This document shows, piece by piece, positions 44,284 to 56,884 of a DNA stretch of 64,000 nucleotides (position 1 is the first letter of the stretch; each line of letters starts with the position of its first letter). The stretch is from positions 186,001 to 250,000 of the forward strand of contig NZ_FNCI01000002.1 of NCBI RefSeq assembly GCF_900100755.1, given 5' to 3'. This stretch comes from Onishia taeanensis (lineage in GTDB: Bacteria; Pseudomonadota; Gammaproteobacteria; Pseudomonadales; Halomonadaceae). Below the pieces are notes generated by a model. That model was given only the letters and a program-made list of their open reading frames with translations. It did not search any database and had not been told where the DNA came from. A program made the position numbers and the translations under genes.

Positions 44284-45096
44284 ATGTCGCGATCCGAGAC
44301 ACGACTCAAACAAGGCCTATCGTTGGCCGCGCGTGCCGGCTATGTCGCCAAGGGGATCGTCTACTTGCTGATCGGTGGCCTGGCCTCGCTGGCGGCGGTA
44401 GGGCTTGGCGGGGACAATGTCGGCTCCAAGGAAGCGATCAACCAACTGGTCAGTCGACCCTTTGGCGATGTCATGATCGGCCTGCTTGGTGCCGGGCTGT
44501 TTGCTTATGCCCTGTGGCGCCTGCTGCAGGCGCTGTTGGATATCGAAGAGGTGGGGCTGGGCGTCAAGGGAAGCGGGACGCGGCTGGGGTTTCTCATCAG
44601 CAGCCTCACTCACGCCAGCCTCGGGGTCTACTGCTTCGACCTGATGCGTAACGTAGCAACGGCGTCGGGAGAAGCCGCTGCTCAGGATCGTACCGCTCTG
44701 CTGATGAGCCACCGGGGCGGCGTGGTCATGGTCTTCGCCGTCGGTCTAGTGTTCCTGGGGGTTGGCCTGCGGCAGCTGTGGCGGGCCATCACCCGTTCCT
44801 ACCTCGATAACTGGCACCATCAGGACATGTCCACGGCGCAGCGCCGCTTCTTCGAGGGCATCACCCGCTGGGGGCTTTCCGCTCGCGGGGTGGTCTTCAT
44901 GATCATCGGTCTCTTTCTTTGCATCGCCGCATGGCGGACCGACCCGAGTCAGGCTCAGGGGCTTGGCGGCGCGCTGAACGTGCTGGCCGCCCAGCCTTTC
45001 GGCCCCTGGTTATTGGGCGTGGTGGCGCTCGGCCTGTTCGGCTATGGGCTCTACTGCCTGATCAACGCTGCCTTCCGTGATACCAGCGTCGACTGA
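44284..45096 (+). CDS. DUF1206-domain membrane protein
   Basis: This 270-residue protein comprises three similar two-helix repeats, the DUF1206 architecture. AARAGYVAKGIVYLLIGGLA, FLISSLTHASLGVYCFDL and WGLSARGVVFMIIGLFLCIA are the three leading helices. GGAG five bases upstream sets the start at 44284. Function is unknown. It stands alone. Confidence 0.9.
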   Translation: MSRSETRLKQGLSLAARAGYVAKGIVYLLIGGLASLAAVGLGGDNVGSKEAINQLVSRPFGDVMIGLLGAGLFAYALWRLLQALLDIEEVGLGVKGSGTRLGFLISSLTHASLGVYCFDLMRNVATASGEAAAQDRTALLMSHRGGVVMVFAVGLVFLGVGLRQLWRAITRSYLDNWHHQDMSTAQRRFFEGITRWGLSARGVVFMIIGLFLCIAAWRTDPSQAQGLGGALNVLAAQPFGPWLLGVVALGLFGYGLYCLINAAFRDTSVD

Positions 45097-45364
45097 GCAG
45101 GCAGGGATAGGCCCCAGGTACGCCTCGCTACTCGCCTTGGGGCAGGACCTGGCAAGCTCGGTCACGGGGAAGCAAAATCTTGTGGCGGCCTTGGGCCTTG
45201 GCGGGCTCAGGCCCCCTGCCGCCTTCCGATGGCCACGCTCGGCTGAGATAAGCCATCGACAGCGTGCTTGTCGGCTGCTGACTGCTTACACTCGGAAGAT
45301 TCCGGGATAGGTGCCGGTCGAGTAGGCAAGCAGGCCTATAGCCATCAATACAAGGAGTTATTTC

Positions 45365-45523
45365 ATGGACGTTATCCGCATTGTGTTCGCGATTCTGCTG
45401 CCCCCGGTGGGTGTCTTTCTTCAAGTCGGCCTGGGTTTGCAGTTCTGGATCAACATCTTGCTGACGCTGCTGGGTTATATCCCCGGCATCGTCCATGCGG
45501 TGTGGATTATCGCGCGGCGTTGA
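45365..45523 (+). CDS. Pmp3/YqaE-family small membrane protein
   Basis: This is a 52-residue protein of two hydrophobic helices: MDVIRIVFAILLPPVGVFLQ, then LGLQFWINILLTLLGYIPG, ending IIARR. This is the complete Pmp3/UPF0057 signature (LPPVGVFLQVG and LGYIPGIVHAVW). AAGGAG lies seven bases upstream. In yeast and plants, Pmp3 proteins affect membrane potential and salt tolerance; bacterial copies are stress related, which fits a halophile. Confidence 0.95.
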   Translation: MDVIRIVFAILLPPVGVFLQVGLGLQFWINILLTLLGYIPGIVHAVWIIARR

Positions 45524-45569
45524 GACGACCGCATGGCCAAGGGGAGGCCCGCTTTGGGTTGGGGCTTCT

Positions 45570-45645
45570 TGGTGCCGATGAGTGGATTCGAACCACCGAC
45601 CTGCGCATTACGAATGCGCTGCTCTGCCAACTGAGCTACACCGGC
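45570..45645 (-). tRNA. tRNA-Thr (anticodon CGT)
   Basis: The minus strand folds into a full cloverleaf. The acceptor stem is GCCGGTG paired with CATCGGC (one G-T pair). The D arm is GCTC...GAGC, the anticodon stem GCGCA/TGCGC with loop TTCGTAA, the T arm GGTGG-TTCGAAT-CCACT, and the CCA end is encoded. Anticodon CGT decodes ACG threonine codons. The gene is 76 bases including CCA. Confidence 0.97.
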
Positions 45646-45765
45646 GTGGCGAAGGCGGAAGGGCCTGAGCGGAGGGATACGCTGAGAATAGGGGCAACGC
45701 GAGTTGCCCGCTAGCTCATCCGGTCGGATGTTTGTCCTCGGCTGTCGGTTCTTGGCGGTTTGCCA

Positions 45766-46587
45766 TTAGCCCTTGGCCTCGTGCACCCGGGTCAGGCCTT
45801 CCTGGGCAGAGGAGGCGACCAGTCGGCCCTGGCGGTCATAGAGGCTGCCGCGAGCAAAGCCACGGGCACCGCCGGCCCAGGGGCTGTCCATGTCGTAGCG
45901 TAGCCAGTCGTTAACGGTGACGTCCTGGTGGAGCCATAGCGAATGATCGAGGCTGGCGATCTGTAATTGCGGGTCACCGAAGGCAACGCCGTGGGAGACC
46001 AGCGAGGTGGTCAGCAGATTGAAATCCGAGCTGTAGGCCAGCAAATAGCGGTGCAGGGCAGGGTCGTCGGGCAGCTCTCCTGCCAGCCGGAACCATAAAC
46101 GTTTGCGCGGTGCGCCATCGCTACCGGGAGGCTCGTCTTTCAGGTGCAGGAACTCGATAGGATGGCCGTCGAAGCGCTGGACCCTGGCGCCTTGCTCAAT
46201 CAGCGCTTCCGGGTCCTCGGCGTCGGGCATGGTGAGCTGATGATGAAAGCCGGGCTCGTCACCCTGGAAGGAGACACTGCAGAAGAAGATCGGTTTGCCC
46301 TTCTGAATGGCGGTGATTCGGCGGGTGGTGAAGCTGCCGCCATCGCGAACCCTGTCGACCTGATAAACCACGGGAAGCTTCGGGTCGCCTGGCCTCAGGA
46401 AATAGCCATGTAGGGAATGCGCGCGACGCTCGGCAGGCACTGTGCGGGTCGCCGCCGAGAGCGCCTGACCGAGGACCTGGCCGCCGAACAGCTGGGGGAA
46501 ACCCAGGTCCTGGCTGTGGCCCCTAAAGATGTTTTCCTCGATCATTTCAAGCCCGAGTAGAGCCACCAGATTGTCCAACGCTGACAT
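45766..46587 (-). CDS. tesB: Acyl-CoA thioesterase II
   Basis: This enzyme hydrolyses acyl-CoA esters to free fatty acid and CoA. The start at 46587 (MSALDNLVALLGLEMIEENI) has AGAGGA about seven bases upstream and gives 273 residues; longer starts exist. The double-hotdog fold is evident from FGGQVLGQALSAATRTV and SLHGYFLRPGDPKLPVVYQV in the first half, and SLDHSLWLHQDV with the Asp of the catalytic triad in the second. It is divergent from tadA. Confidence 0.94.
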   Translation of the reverse strand: MSALDNLVALLGLEMIEENIFRGHSQDLGFPQLFGGQVLGQALSAATRTVPAERRAHSLHGYFLRPGDPKLPVVYQVDRVRDGGSFTTRRITAIQKGKPIFFCSVSFQGDEPGFHHQLTMPDAEDPEALIEQGARVQRFDGHPIEFLHLKDEPPGSDGAPRKRLWFRLAGELPDDPALHRYLLAYSSDFNLLTTSLVSHGVAFGDPQLQIASLDHSLWLHQDVTVNDWLRYDMDSPWAGGARGFARGSLYDRQGRLVASSAQEGLTRVHEAKG

Positions 46588-46589
46588 GA

Positions 46590-47117
<528 letters not shown>

Positions 47118-47165
47118 CGGGTGGGTCTCTTCGCGAAATCGTGGGTCAGGTGGGGAGTGAGAGGG

Positions 47166-49133
47166 CTAGCCCGGCATCGGCGCGCTGACGACTCGGTTGC
47201 GCCCTTGTGCCTTGGCCCGGTATAGGGCCATGTCGGCGACCTGCATCAGTGTGGCGATATTCAGAGGCCCTTGTTCGAGGGTCGTCATGCCGATGCTGAG
47301 GGTCAGGGCCGTACCGTCATGGTGTTTGAGGTCGGCTGAGCGGAGCGCAGCGTTGAGCGCCTCGGCCACCTGCAGGCCTCGCACGGTATCGCAGTTCGGC
47401 AGCAGCAGGATGAATTCCTCGCCACCATAGCGAGCAAATAGACCGCCGGCCTGGTTCGCGATGGCTGCGCCTTGTGCGCCCAGGCATTTCAAGTACTCAT
47501 CGCCCTTCAGATGGCCGAGGCTGTCGTTGATGCGCTTGAAGTGATCGAGGTCACAGATCATGACGCACAGCGGGCGAGTCTCGTGCTGTGCCTTGAGGGT
47601 TTCCATCAGCATTCGCCGGTTGGGCAGGCCGGTCAGTTCGTCATGACGAGCCATCCATTCGACCTCTTCTTGCAGGCGGCCGCGGGCTTCGATTTCTTGG
47701 CTGAGTCGCCTATGCGAGTCATGCAGGTGCTGATGCTGAATGGCCAGACGCCGGTGCGAGAAAAGTACCAGAAACAGCAAGTAGGAAAGGGCCAGGCCCG
47801 TGGTCAGGCTGACCGCGGGTAGCCTGGCGTGATATTCCAGCAGCCGCTGTCGAGAGGGTTGGGTCGTCAGCGTCAGCGGCGTGTCGCCGATATGGATCGG
47901 AGCGGTATTGGACCAGGCGTCATTGACGTCGTCTGGCCCCAGCAGCGCCAGAGACTCTGCGCCCTGGTGCAGTTCCAGGCGGGTGCGTTGGGTATCGATG
48001 GCCCTTGTCAGCGTGTCGGTCAGGGCCTGCAGGCTGAGCACCATGGCGCTGGCGCCGATAAAGCGGCCGCCGGCGATGTAGGTCGGCAGGTAGTAGATGA
48101 TGCCGTATCGACCCTGCAACAGCGGAATGACGTTGGTGACCGCTTCCTGGCGGCCGATCAGCGCTCGCCGCTGGGCCGTGCGCCCGGCGGGCTGGCGCTC
48201 GGATAGCTCGATGCCTAGAAGGCGCCGGTTGACCGCGTCCATGGGATAGACATAGCGAATCCGCGAGCCGGGCTCGACTAGGGCAATATTCACGAGATAG
48301 CCAAAGTCGCGATACAAAGGCCCGGCCATCATCGACCACTCGTCGGCCCCTGGGGGGGAGTCCACGAGTCGCCAGCTGTTGACGAAGCGTCGCATGGCGT
48401 CCAGGTGATTGAGTATCTCACCGGAGAGGTTGGCGGCTAGCCGGTGATTCTCCTGCTTGAGCACGCTGTGGAGACGGCGGTCCTCAAGGAATTTCAGGTG
48501 CTGCGAGAACGCTAGGGTCAGCACGCCGAGCAGCAGCGCGATTGACAGAGGGCGGTCCAGCATTTTGCGCTCAGCCATGAAAGTGCCGCCGACGCGCAGG
48601 GCATGGGCTATCAGCAATAATCCGATGGGTACCAGCTCGGCAGGTGTTGCCTCATGGTCAATGATCCACTGCATCGCCGGGATTAGGCTAGCGCCCAACT
48701 GCGCGAGCCACATCAGCAGTGCCAGACCAATCAGCATCGAGCTGCCGAGCTCGGCACGGCGCCCCGTCAGTTGCGCTCCGCTGAGCAGGATCAGGCACAG
48801 TGTCGCCTGTAGTGGGGCCCGCCAGTCTTCAAGGCGCGTGCCCGGCTGAAGCCAGGCAGCGATAGCCTGCCAGTGCGAAGTCGTGATCCAGTATTCGGGT
48901 AGCAGATGGCTCAAGAGCCCTGGCGTCAGGCAGGCAAGCGTGACGGCGGCGATGCAGCGGGCAAGGGTTGGCCAGTGGCAGAGCCAGGCGAGCTTGGCCA
49001 GTGTGAGTGCCAGCGTGGACACCAAAGTGGGATTGCTGAAACCGGTGCTCTGCGACAGGCCGGCTGCCATGACCGTGACGAGGGCCAGGCAGCACAGCAG
49101 CACAGAAACCGGAGTGAGGAGACGTTGGCTCAT
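47166..49133 (-). CDS. Membrane CHASE-like GGDEF diguanylate cyclase
   Basis: This 655-residue protein is predicted to make c-di-GMP. The N-terminal 215 residues hold about seven hydrophobic helices. An extracytoplasmic CHASE-like segment follows (about 235-420; [20 protein letters not shown]), then another helix, a coiled coil and the GGDEF domain. The active motif is GGEEF at 570-574. The position of an I-site reads QAGG rather than RxxD, so feedback inhibition is unlikely. Its start overlaps the stop of mltF paralogue 2 by 4 bp, so the two are made from one message. Confidence 0.93.
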   Translation of the reverse strand: MSQRLLTPVSVLLCCLALVTVMAAGLSQSTGFSNPTLVSTLALTLAKLAWLCHWPTLARCIAAVTLACLTPGLLSHLLPEYWITTSHWQAIAAWLQPGTRLEDWRAPLQATLCLILLSGAQLTGRRAELGSSMLIGLALLMWLAQLGASLIPAMQWIIDHEATPAELVPIGLLLIAHALRVGGTFMAERKMLDRPLSIALLLGVLTLAFSQHLKFLEDRRLHSVLKQENHRLAANLSGEILNHLDAMRRFVNSWRLVDSPPGADEWSMMAGPLYRDFGYLVNIALVEPGSRIRYVYPMDAVNRRLLGIELSERQPAGRTAQRRALIGRQEAVTNVIPLLQGRYGIIYYLPTYIAGGRFIGASAMVLSLQALTDTLTRAIDTQRTRLELHQGAESLALLGPDDVNDAWSNTAPIHIGDTPLTLTTQPSRQRLLEYHARLPAVSLTTGLALSYLLFLVLFSHRRLAIQHQHLHDSHRRLSQEIEARGRLQEEVEWMARHDELTGLPNRRMLMETLKAQHETRPLCVMICDLDHFKRINDSLGHLKGDEYLKCLGAQGAAIANQAGGLFARYGGEEFILLLPNCDTVRGLQVAEALNAALRSADLKHHDGTALTLSIGMTTLEQGPLNIATLMQVADMALYRAKAQGRNRVVSAPMPG

Positions 49134-50620
49134 AGGATCGGCGGTATGCGGTCATACTGCGAACCGTCGTCAGACTCGCCGCTTTCGGCCCGCTCGTTGA
49201 GCTGGAAGAACTGCTGTTTGCTGCGGTCGACGTAATTGAGGATTTCGTAATAACGCCGAATATTGCGCACGTAGATTACTGGCTCGCCGCCACGCGCATA
49301 GCCGTGGCGGACCTTGGAATACCAGGCGCGCTTCTGCAGCAGGGGCAGTGCCTCGCGAACGTCCGGCCAAGCATAGGGATCGCCGCCGCGCATCTCGGCG
49401 ATTTTCTGAGCGTCATACAGGTGGCCAAGGCCCACATTGTAGGCCGCCAGCGCCATCCATAACCGGTCATCGCCGGTGATCTCTTCCTGGAGGCGATCCA
49501 TCATCTCACGCAGGTAACGCGCACCGCCGTCGATGCTTTGTGCAGGGTTGAGACGGTTACTGATGTTCATCTCGGCGGCGGTGGCGTTGGTCAGCATCAT
49601 CAGCCCGCGCACGCCGGTAGGCGAGGTGGCGCGTGGCTCCCAATGGGACTCCTGATAGCCGAGCGCCGCCAGAAGCTTCCAGTCGAAGCCGGTCTCTCGA
49701 GCGGCCTTGCGAAACAGGTCATCGAAGTCGTCGAGCTTATCCTGAATCTGGCGAATGAAGGTGCGTGCACCGACGTATTCCAGGTAGTCCTCTTGACCGA
49801 AATAGCGCTTGATCAGGGCATTGAGCGTGCCATCGCGACGCAGCGAGGCGAGGAAGGCATTGGCCTCGCGCTGCAGACCAAGGCCATAGTCAGCGGGAAA
49901 CGCCCAGACCATGCTCAGGGGCTCCCCGAGGGTGACGCCATCGTCGACGCCGGGGAAGAACAGCCGGTTGAGGGTGAACTGATGGGTGAAAATCACGGCG
50001 GCAACCAGCTCACTCTCCTCGACGCGCTGCAGTAGGTCGGCGACCTCGAGGTCGGCGGCCTCGCGCCAACTGAGCGCTGGAAACTGCTTTTGCAGGCCTC
50101 TCAGCACGCCGCCGATGCCGGAGTCGCGAATGATGGCGATGTCCAGGCCCACCAGGTCTTCGACGCTATCCACCGGGGGGAGGCCGCGGCGATAGACCAC
50201 CTGTGGCTGCAGTTCGAGGATGGCGGTGCTGAAGTTAAGATCGGTTCTGGACGGTGTCAGGGTCAGCGCTGCGGCCCCCACGTCGCCCTCGCCACTGGCG
50301 ACGCTCTTGAGCACGCCGGCGATATCGCTCTTGGTTTCCATCGACAGGCTGACGCCCAGGTGGTCGGCGAAACGGCGTGCCAGTTCGTACTCGAAGCCTG
50401 TCGGTCCGCGCCGGCCTTCATAGTAGCTGGTCGGGGTGTTACGGCTCACGACGGTTAGAAAATCCCGCTCGCGCACCTCTTCCAATTGGCGATTCGGCGC
50501 CTGGCTCTGACGATGCGGCAGCAGAGCCAGGGTGATGGCCACGCCTATGGACAGGTACCAGCGGTGATAATGCAGTAGATGTCGGGCGACGGCCTTGAGC
50601 ATTAGTAAATTCAGTCGCAA
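49130..50620 (-). CDS. mltF: Lytic murein transglycosylase MltF-type (paralogue 2)
   Basis: This 496-residue transglycosylase has a hydrophobic N-terminal segment (about 20-38) but no lipobox cysteine, so it is likely anchored by a membrane helix. The SBP_bac_3-like domain covers about 48-270 and the SLT domain follows, with catalytic Glu324 in [16 protein letters not shown] and [15 protein letters not shown]. It is translationally coupled to the downstream CHASE-GGDEF gene. Together with the other mltF/cyclase pair this suggests a functional link. Confidence 0.93.
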   Translation of the reverse strand: MRLNLLMLKAVARHLLHYHRWYLSIGVAITLALLPHRQSQAPNRQLEEVRERDFLTVVSRNTPTSYYEGRRGPTGFEYELARRFADHLGVSLSMETKSDIAGVLKSVASGEGDVGAAALTLTPSRTDLNFSTAILELQPQVVYRRGLPPVDSVEDLVGLDIAIIRDSGIGGVLRGLQKQFPALSWREAADLEVADLLQRVEESELVAAVIFTHQFTLNRLFFPGVDDGVTLGEPLSMVWAFPADYGLGLQREANAFLASLRRDGTLNALIKRYFGQEDYLEYVGARTFIRQIQDKLDDFDDLFRKAARETGFDWKLLAALGYQESHWEPRATSPTGVRGLMMLTNATAAEMNISNRLNPAQSIDGGARYLREMMDRLQEEITGDDRLWMALAAYNVGLGHLYDAQKIAEMRGGDPYAWPDVREALPLLQKRAWYSKVRHGYARGGEPVIYVRNIRRYYEILNYVDRSKQQFFQLNERAESGESDDGSQYDRIPPIL

Positions 50621-50762
50621 TGAGTGACGCTCACCTTAAACTACCCTTTTGCACGCTTCCACCTCGCGGATTTCGGTGGCGCGGCCTTTCCAGTATCATG
50701 GGGCATTCGTTGCCGCAGGCCGCGGCCCCTATTTCATGCTTTGTTCTCGAGGCTCGAACGAC

Positions 50763-53700
50763 ATGCTCGAACTGCGAGGTGCGCCCGCCCTCTCTGATTT
50801 CCGTCATGCCAAGCTGATGGCCGCCCTGCGTACTCAGGTACCGGAAGTCGCTTCCCTCACAGCCGACTACGTCCATTTCATCGACCATGACGGCGATCTT
50901 TCCTGCGAAGAAACCGCCACCCTGGAGCGTTTGCTGGACTACGGCGCGACGGCCACAGCCGGCTCGCGTGACGGCCATCTGTTCCTGGTGGTGCCGCGCA
51001 TCGGTACCCAGTCGCCCTGGTCCTCCAAGGCCACCGATATCGTGCGCAACTGTGGCCTGGACAAGATCCTGCGCCTGGAGCGTGGCGTTGCCTATCGAGT
51101 GCAGCTCAACGGCACGCTTTCCGAAGAGGCCTTCGAAGCCATCGTCGGCGCCCTCCACGACCGCATGACCGAGTCGGTACTGACCAACGCCTCCGATGCG
51201 GCCAAGCTGTTCTCCCACCAGTCGCCGGCGCCGCTGGGGCAGGTCGACGTGCTGGGCAAGGGGCGCGCGGCCCTGGTCGAGGCCAATCAGGCCCTCGGCC
51301 TGGCGCTGGCCGAGGACGAGATCGACTACCTGCTCGAATCCTTCGAGGGCCTGGGCCGCAACCCGGCCGACGTCGAGCTGATGATGTTCGCCCAGGCCAA
51401 CTCCGAGCACTGCCGCCACAAGATCTTCAACGCTGACTGGGTGGTCGACGGTGAGGCGCAGCCGCGCTCGCTGTTCAAGATGATCAAGAATACCCATGAA
51501 CAGTCGCCGGAAGATACGCTTTCGGCCTACAGCGATAACGCCGCAGTGATTCGCGGCAGTGAAGCGGGGCGTTTCTTTGCCGCGCCGCTGACCGGCAAGG
51601 CGAGCGATCGTGCCACCTACGCGAGCCATCAGGAGCCGATCCAGATCCTGATGAAGGTCGAGACTCACAACCACCCGACCGCCATCGCGCCGCATCCCGG
51701 TGCGGCGACGGGTGCCGGCGGCGAGATTCGCGACGAGGGCGCCACCGGCCTTGGCGGCAAGCCCAAGGCCGGCCTCACCGGTTTCTCGGTGTCGAATCTG
51801 CGCATCCCCGAGTTCGTGCAGCCCTGGGAAGCCTTCGACTATGGCAAGCCCGAGCGCATCCAGTCGGCGCTCTCCATCATGCTCGAAGGGCCGATCGGCG
51901 GGGCCGCCTTCAACAATGAGTTCGGTCGCCCCAACCTCGCCGGCTACTTCCGTACCTACGAGCAGGATGCCCTGGGCGCCGGCGGCATCGAGCGCCGCGG
52001 CTATCACAAGCCGATCATGCTGGCCGGCGGCTATGGCAACGTCCGCGACGGCCACGTCGAGAAGGGCGAGATCCCGGTCGGCGCCAAGCTGATCGTGATG
52101 GGCGGCCCGGCGATGTTGATCGGCCTGGGCGGCGGCGCGGCCTCTTCGATGGCCTCCGGTAGCTCGAGCGAGGATCTCGACTTCGCCTCGGTGCAGCGCG
52201 ACAATCCCGAAATCGAGCGTCGCTCCCAGGAAGTCATCGACCGCTGCTGGGCGCTGGGCGACGAGAACCCGATCTGCTTTATCCACGACGTCGGCGCCGG
52301 CGGCCTGTCCAACGCTCTGCCGGAACTGGTCAAGGACGGCGAGCGCGGCGGCGTCTTCGAGCTGCGGGCGGTACCCAACGCCGAGCCGGGCATGAGCCCG
52401 CTGGAAATCTGGTGCAACGAGGCCCAGGAGCGCTATGTGCTGGCGGTGCCGCCCGAGCAGCTCGCCACCTTCGAGGCGCTTTGCGAGCGCGAGCGTTGCC
52501 CCTTCGCGGTGGTCGGCGAGGCCACCGAGGCGCATCACCTCGAGGTCCGCGACGGCCACTTCGACACCAAGCCGGTCGATCTGCCGATGAGCGTGCTGTT
52601 CGGCAAGCCGCCCAAGATGCAGCGCGAGTTCAACCGCGAAAGCCGCGAGATGCCCGGCGTGGCGCTGGATAACCTGGACCTGCGCGAGGCGCTGGACCGG
52701 GTGCTGCGCCTGCCCACCGTGGCCTCCAAGAGCTTCTTGATTACCATCGGCGACCGCTCGATCACCGGCCAGGTCGCCCGTGACCAGATGGTCGGTCCCT
52801 GGCAGGTGCCGGTCGCCGATGTCGCCGTGACCACGGCAAGCTTCGATACCCATCGGGGTGAAGCGATGGCCATGGGCGAGCGGCCGCCGGTAGCGCTGAT
52901 CGACCCGGCGGCCAGTGCACGCCTGGCGGTGGCCGAGTCGATCACCAACCTGGCCGCGGCACCGATCGAGAAACTGTCCGACATCAAGCTGTCCGCCAAC
53001 TGGATGAGCGCTGCCGATCACACTGGCGAGAACCAGGCGCTCTATGACGCCGTACACGCGGTGGGCATGGAGCTGTGCCCGGCGCTGGGCATCGCCATTC
53101 CGGTGGGCAAGGACTCGATGTCCATGCGCACGGCCTGGCAGGACGAGGACGGCGAGGACAAGAGCGTCACCGCGCCGCTGTCGCTGGCGATCACCGGTTT
53201 CGCGCCGGTCAGCGATGCGCTCGCCACCCTGACGCCGCAGATCAACCTGGAGCAGGACGAGTCCGACCTGATCCTGATCGATCTCGGCTCTGGCCGGAAC
53301 CGTCTTGGCGGCTCCGCCCTGGCTCAGGTCTACGGCCAGGTCGGTCATGAATGCCCGGACGTTGATGATCCCGAAGATCTGAAGGCCTTCTTCAGCGTCA
53401 TTCAGGGGCTCAATGCCGACGGCCAACTGCTGGCCTACCACGACCGCAGCGACGGCGGCCTGATCACCACCCTGCTGGAAATGGCCTTCGCCGCCCACAC
53501 CGGCCTCGAGATCAAGCTCGACTGGCTGGTCGACGAGCCAGTCGAAGCGGTCGATGCCCTGTTCGCGGAAGAACTGGGGGCGGTCATTCAGGTCAACCGC
53601 CGCGACACCGAGGCGGTGCTGGCGCAGTTCGCCGCCGCCGGCATCGATACCTGTGGCGTTATCGCGCGTCCGCGCTACGACGACCAGGTTCGGGTGACGC

Positions 53701-54683
53701 TGTTCGAAGAGCCGCTGCTCGAGACCACGCGTCAACTGGCGCAGCGCACCTGGAGCGAGACCAGCTACCGGATGCAGGCACTGCGCGACAACCCGGAGTG
53801 CGCCAAGAGCGAGTTCGATGGCCTGCTCGACGCCCGCGATCCGGGCCTCTCGGCGACCCCGAGCTTCGACGTCGACGAGGACATCACGGCACCCTTCGTC
53901 AATCTGGCCCGCCCGCCGATGGCGATCCTGCGCGAGCAGGGCGTCAACGGCCACGTCGAGATGGCCGCGGCCTTCGATCGTGCCGGCTTCGAGGCGGTGG
54001 ACGTGCATATGAGCGATATCCTCGCCGGCCGTATCAGCCTCGATGAGTTCAAGGGGCTGGTCGCCTGTGGCGGCTTCTCCTACGGCGACGTGCTGGGGGC
54101 TGGCGGCGGCTGGGCCAAGTCGGTGCTGTTCAACGAGCGCGCTCGGGAGCAGTTCGCGGCCTTCTTTGCCCGCGAAGACAGCTTCTCGCTGGGCGTGTGC
54201 AACGGCTGCCAGATGCTCTCCCAGTTAAAGGAGCTGATCCCCGGCGCCGAGAACTGGCCACGCTTCGTGCGCAACGAGTCCGAGCAGTTCGAGGCCCGTG
54301 TGTCGATGGTGCAGGTCGAGAAGAGCCCCTCCATCCTGCTCGCCGGCATGGAAGGCTCGCGGCTGCCGATCGCCGTGGCCCACGGTGAAGGCCGCGCCGA
54401 GTTCCGCGATGCGGGCCATCTGCGCAACATGCAGGGTAGCGATCAAATCGCCCTGCGCTATGTAGACAACTATGGCCAGGTCACCAGCCGCTATCCGGCT
54501 AACCCCAACGGCTCCGCCTCGGGGATCACCGGCCTGACCACCCCGGACGGGCGCGTCACCATCATGATGCCGCACCCGGAGCGGGTGGCCCGTGCGGTGA
54601 CCAACTCCTGGCGCCCGGCGGAGTGGACGCAGGACGGCGCCTGGCTGCGGCTGTTCCGCAACGCTCGCGCCTGGCTGGGCTGA
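50763..54683 (+). CDS. purL: Phosphoribosylformylglycinamidine synthase
   Basis: This large enzyme converts FGAR to FGAM with glutamine and ATP in purine synthesis. ATG 50763 ([19 protein letters not shown]) gives 1306 residues, close to E. coli PurL (1295). The FGAM synthase core has HSEHCRHK-like [14 protein letters not shown] and [20 protein letters not shown]. The C-terminal glutaminase has the nucleophile Cys in [11 protein letters not shown] and [10 protein letters not shown] longer start at 50649 is not needed. A strong terminator follows. Confidence 0.97.
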   Translation: MLELRGAPALSDFRHAKLMAALRTQVPEVASLTADYVHFIDHDGDLSCEETATLERLLDYGATATAGSRDGHLFLVVPRIGTQSPWSSKATDIVRNCGLDKILRLERGVAYRVQLNGTLSEEAFEAIVGALHDRMTESVLTNASDAAKLFSHQSPAPLGQVDVLGKGRAALVEANQALGLALAEDEIDYLLESFEGLGRNPADVELMMFAQANSEHCRHKIFNADWVVDGEAQPRSLFKMIKNTHEQSPEDTLSAYSDNAAVIRGSEAGRFFAAPLTGKASDRATYASHQEPIQILMKVETHNHPTAIAPHPGAATGAGGEIRDEGATGLGGKPKAGLTGFSVSNLRIPEFVQPWEAFDYGKPERIQSALSIMLEGPIGGAAFNNEFGRPNLAGYFRTYEQDALGAGGIERRGYHKPIMLAGGYGNVRDGHVEKGEIPVGAKLIVMGGPAMLIGLGGGAASSMASGSSSEDLDFASVQRDNPEIERRSQEVIDRCWALGDENPICFIHDVGAGGLSNALPELVKDGERGGVFELRAVPNAEPGMSPLEIWCNEAQERYVLAVPPEQLATFEALCERERCPFAVVGEATEAHHLEVRDGHFDTKPVDLPMSVLFGKPPKMQREFNRESREMPGVALDNLDLREALDRVLRLPTVASKSFLITIGDRSITGQVARDQMVGPWQVPVADVAVTTASFDTHRGEAMAMGERPPVALIDPAASARLAVAESITNLAAAPIEKLSDIKLSANWMSAADHTGENQALYDAVHAVGMELCPALGIAIPVGKDSMSMRTAWQDEDGEDKSVTAPLSLAITGFAPVSDALATLTPQINLEQDESDLILIDLGSGRNRLGGSALAQVYGQVGHECPDVDDPEDLKAFFSVIQGLNADGQLLAYHDRSDGGLITTLLEMAFAAHTGLEIKLDWLVDEPVEAVDALFAEELGAVIQVNRRDTEAVLAQFAAAGIDTCGVIARPRYDDQVRVTLFEEPLLETTRQLAQRTWSETSYRMQALRDNPECAKSEFDGLLDARDPGLSATPSFDVDEDITAPFVNLARPPMAILREQGVNGHVEMAAAFDRAGFEAVDVHMSDILAGRISLDEFKGLVACGGFSYGDVLGAGGGWAKSVLFNERAREQFAAFFAREDSFSLGVCNGCQMLSQLKELIPGAENWPRFVRNESEQFEARVSMVQVEKSPSILLAGMEGSRLPIAVAHGEGRAEFRDAGHLRNMQGSDQIALRYVDNYGQVTSRYPANPNGSASGITGLTTPDGRVTIMMPHPERVARAVTNSWRPAEWTQDGAWLRLFRNARAWLG

Positions 54684-54757
54684 GGCTAAGGCTGAGGCCA
54701 AAGCCCGTCGGGCTCGGTCTATCAGACAGGGTCCCTCAACTGGCCCGAACCACCGCC

Positions 54758-54786
54758 AAAAGCGCCGCCCCTCGGGGCGGCGCTTT
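54758..54786 (+). terminator. Intrinsic terminator after purL
   Basis: AAAAGCGCCGCCCC and GGGGCGGCGCTTTT form a 13-14 bp stem with a three-base loop and a U-rich 3' arm. It is also symmetrical for the opposite direction. Confidence 0.92.
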
Positions 54787-54845
54787 TGTGTCTAGGCTCT
54801 ATTCAGGGGGCTTGCCTATCCGCGCTGGCGCAACGCTAGGGTAGA

Positions 54846-56759
54846 ATGCTCGGCATGACGCAAACCGCTCCCTCCGCGAATCTCTCAGAGACGTCCACCT
54901 CGGCAGGTCCAGCAGCCGACGTGCCGACCCTGCGCCCCTATCAGCACGAGGCGGTGGCACGCACCGTCGCGCATTTCCGCGCAAGCGACGACCCCGCCGT
55001 GGTGGTACTCCCCACCGGCAGCGGCAAGTCGCTGGTGATCGCCGAGCTGGCCCGCATCGCCCGCGGCCGAGTGCTGGTGCTGGCCCATGTGCGCGAGCTG
55101 GTCGAGCAGAATCACGCCAAGTACGAGGCCTATGGCCTCTCGGCGGACATCTTCAGCGCGGGGCTCAAGCGCAAGGAAGCGGCCCGGCAGGTGGTGTTTG
55201 GCTCGGTTCAGTCGGTGATCAACGGCCTGGAGGCCTTCTCGGCCGGCGACTTCACCCTGGTGGTGATCGATGAGTGCCATCGGGTATCCCTCGAGGAAGA
55301 TGCCAGCTACCGGCGCGTGATTCAGGCGATGGGCGAGGCCAACCCGCGCCTCAAGGTGTTGGGGCTGACCGCCACGCCCTATCGCCTCGGCCAGGGCTTC
55401 ATCTTCCATCGTCATTACCATGGCATGGTGCGCGGCGACGAGGACTGCTTCTTCAAGGACTGCGTCTTCGAGCAGCCGCTGCGACTGATGGTGCGCCAGG
55501 GCTATCTGAGCGAGCCCCGGCGCATCGACGTGGCCATCGAAGGCTATGATTTCTCGGCGCTGGCGCCGGGCATCGGCGGCAGCTTCAACGAGCAGGAGAT
55601 GAATCAGGTGGTCAAGGGCGCCCGCGCCACGCCGGGCATCGTCGCTGATGTCATGGCCCGCGCCGAGGACCGCCAGGGCGTGATGCTGTTCTGCTCCACT
55701 GTCGCCCACGCCGAGGAAGTGGCCGGCCTGCTGCCCGCCGCCGAGACGGCGCTGATCACCGGCACCACGGCCTCGGAGGAGCGGGAGCGGCTGATCGCGG
55801 CCTTCAAGGCCCGCACGCTCAAGTACCTGGTCAACGTCTCGGTGCTGACCACCGGCTTCGATGCGCCGCACGTGGATCTGATCGCCATCCTGCGCCCCAC
55901 CGAATCGGTGAGTCTCTATCAGCAGATCATCGGTCGCGGCCTGCGGCTGGCGCCGGGCAAGCGTGATTGCCTGATCCTCGACTACGCCGGCAACCCCTGG
56001 GATATCTATGCCCCTGAGGTCGCCGCGCCGCGCCCGGCCGGCGACACCGAACCGGTGCAGGTGGAATGCCCCGAGTGCGGTCACGCCAACCTGTTCTGGG
56101 GGCGCATGGACGGTGAAGTGGTGATCGAGCACTTCGGCCGGCGCTGCCAGGGGCTGGTTGAGCGCCACGAGCCGGGTGGGAAGGGCGAAAGTGACCGGCA
56201 GTATGGCGCGGCTTCGGGCGCCAAGAAAGTTACAGGCGCGGCGTCGGGCGCCAATGAACAGTGCACCTTCCGCTTTCGCTTCAAGGCCTGTGAACGCTGC
56301 GGCGCGGAAAATGATATCGCGGCGCGTGCCTGCCACGGCTGTGGCGAGCGCTTGGTCGACCCCGACGACAAACTTCGCGAGGCCCTCAAGCTACGCGATG
56401 CGCGGGTGCTGAGGGTCAGCGCCATGCAGCTCGAGGCGACGCGCAATGGCCGCGGCCTGGAGCGACTCAAGATCAACTATTACGATGAAGACGGTACGGC
56501 GCTGGCCGAATGGTTCGCCCTGGAAACGCCGGCTCAGCGCCATGCCTTCCAGCGGGCCTTTCTCGCCCGGCATCTGCGAGCGCCGGGCGCCGACTGGCGG
56601 CCCACCAGCATTCAGGAGGTGCTCGCTGGCGAAGCCCGGCTCAAGGCGCCCGATTTCGTGGTCGGCCGCAAGGTAGGGCGCTACTGGCAGATACGCGACA
56701 AGCTCTTCGATTACCAGGGGCGCTACCGCAAGGCCGAGGCGGCCGGCCCGGATGGCTGA
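54846..56759 (+). CDS. radD: RadD-like DEAD/DECH-box ATPase
   Basis: This 637-residue superfamily-2 helicase is of the RadD/YejH type, which in E. coli supports recombination and double-strand break repair. Walker A is [12 protein letters not shown], Walker B is [10 protein letters not shown], motif III is LTATPYR, and motif VI is [13 protein letters not shown]. Two Cys4 zinc-finger-like stretches follow the helicase: CPECGH (about 407), and CERCGAEN with CHGCGE (about 482-502). ATG 54846 and 54855 are both possible starts. It precedes scpA on the same strand. Confidence 0.92.
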   Translation: MLGMTQTAPSANLSETSTSAGPAADVPTLRPYQHEAVARTVAHFRASDDPAVVVLPTGSGKSLVIAELARIARGRVLVLAHVRELVEQNHAKYEAYGLSADIFSAGLKRKEAARQVVFGSVQSVINGLEAFSAGDFTLVVIDECHRVSLEEDASYRRVIQAMGEANPRLKVLGLTATPYRLGQGFIFHRHYHGMVRGDEDCFFKDCVFEQPLRLMVRQGYLSEPRRIDVAIEGYDFSALAPGIGGSFNEQEMNQVVKGARATPGIVADVMARAEDRQGVMLFCSTVAHAEEVAGLLPAAETALITGTTASEERERLIAAFKARTLKYLVNVSVLTTGFDAPHVDLIAILRPTESVSLYQQIIGRGLRLAPGKRDCLILDYAGNPWDIYAPEVAAPRPAGDTEPVQVECPECGHANLFWGRMDGEVVIEHFGRRCQGLVERHEPGGKGESDRQYGAASGAKKVTGAASGANEQCTFRFRFKACERCGAENDIAARACHGCGERLVDPDDKLREALKLRDARVLRVSAMQLEATRNGRGLERLKINYYDEDGTALAEWFALETPAQRHAFQRAFLARHLRAPGADWRPTSIQEVLAGEARLKAPDFVVGRKVGRYWQIRDKLFDYQGRYRKAEAAGPDG

Positions 56760-56884
56760 TGTCGCCCTTGAACGAGATAGCCAAGGTCACGGCTGGCTTA
56801 CGTCCGGGGCATGACTCTTGGTAGACTGCGCGACTTTGCCGGTCATGCGGGCCGGCACCACGATGGCAGGAGATCCCCCAGGGT

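Noticed and set aside
45268-45714. Long plus-strand frame covering the Pmp3 gene and the tRNA
   Set aside because: It runs through a tRNA gene on the other strand and overlaps a clear 52-residue protein in a different frame, so it is a shadow.
50631-54008. Minus-strand open frame of over 1100 codons opposite purL
   Set aside because: It is a by-product of high GC codon use in purL; no motif in it makes sense and purL is certain.
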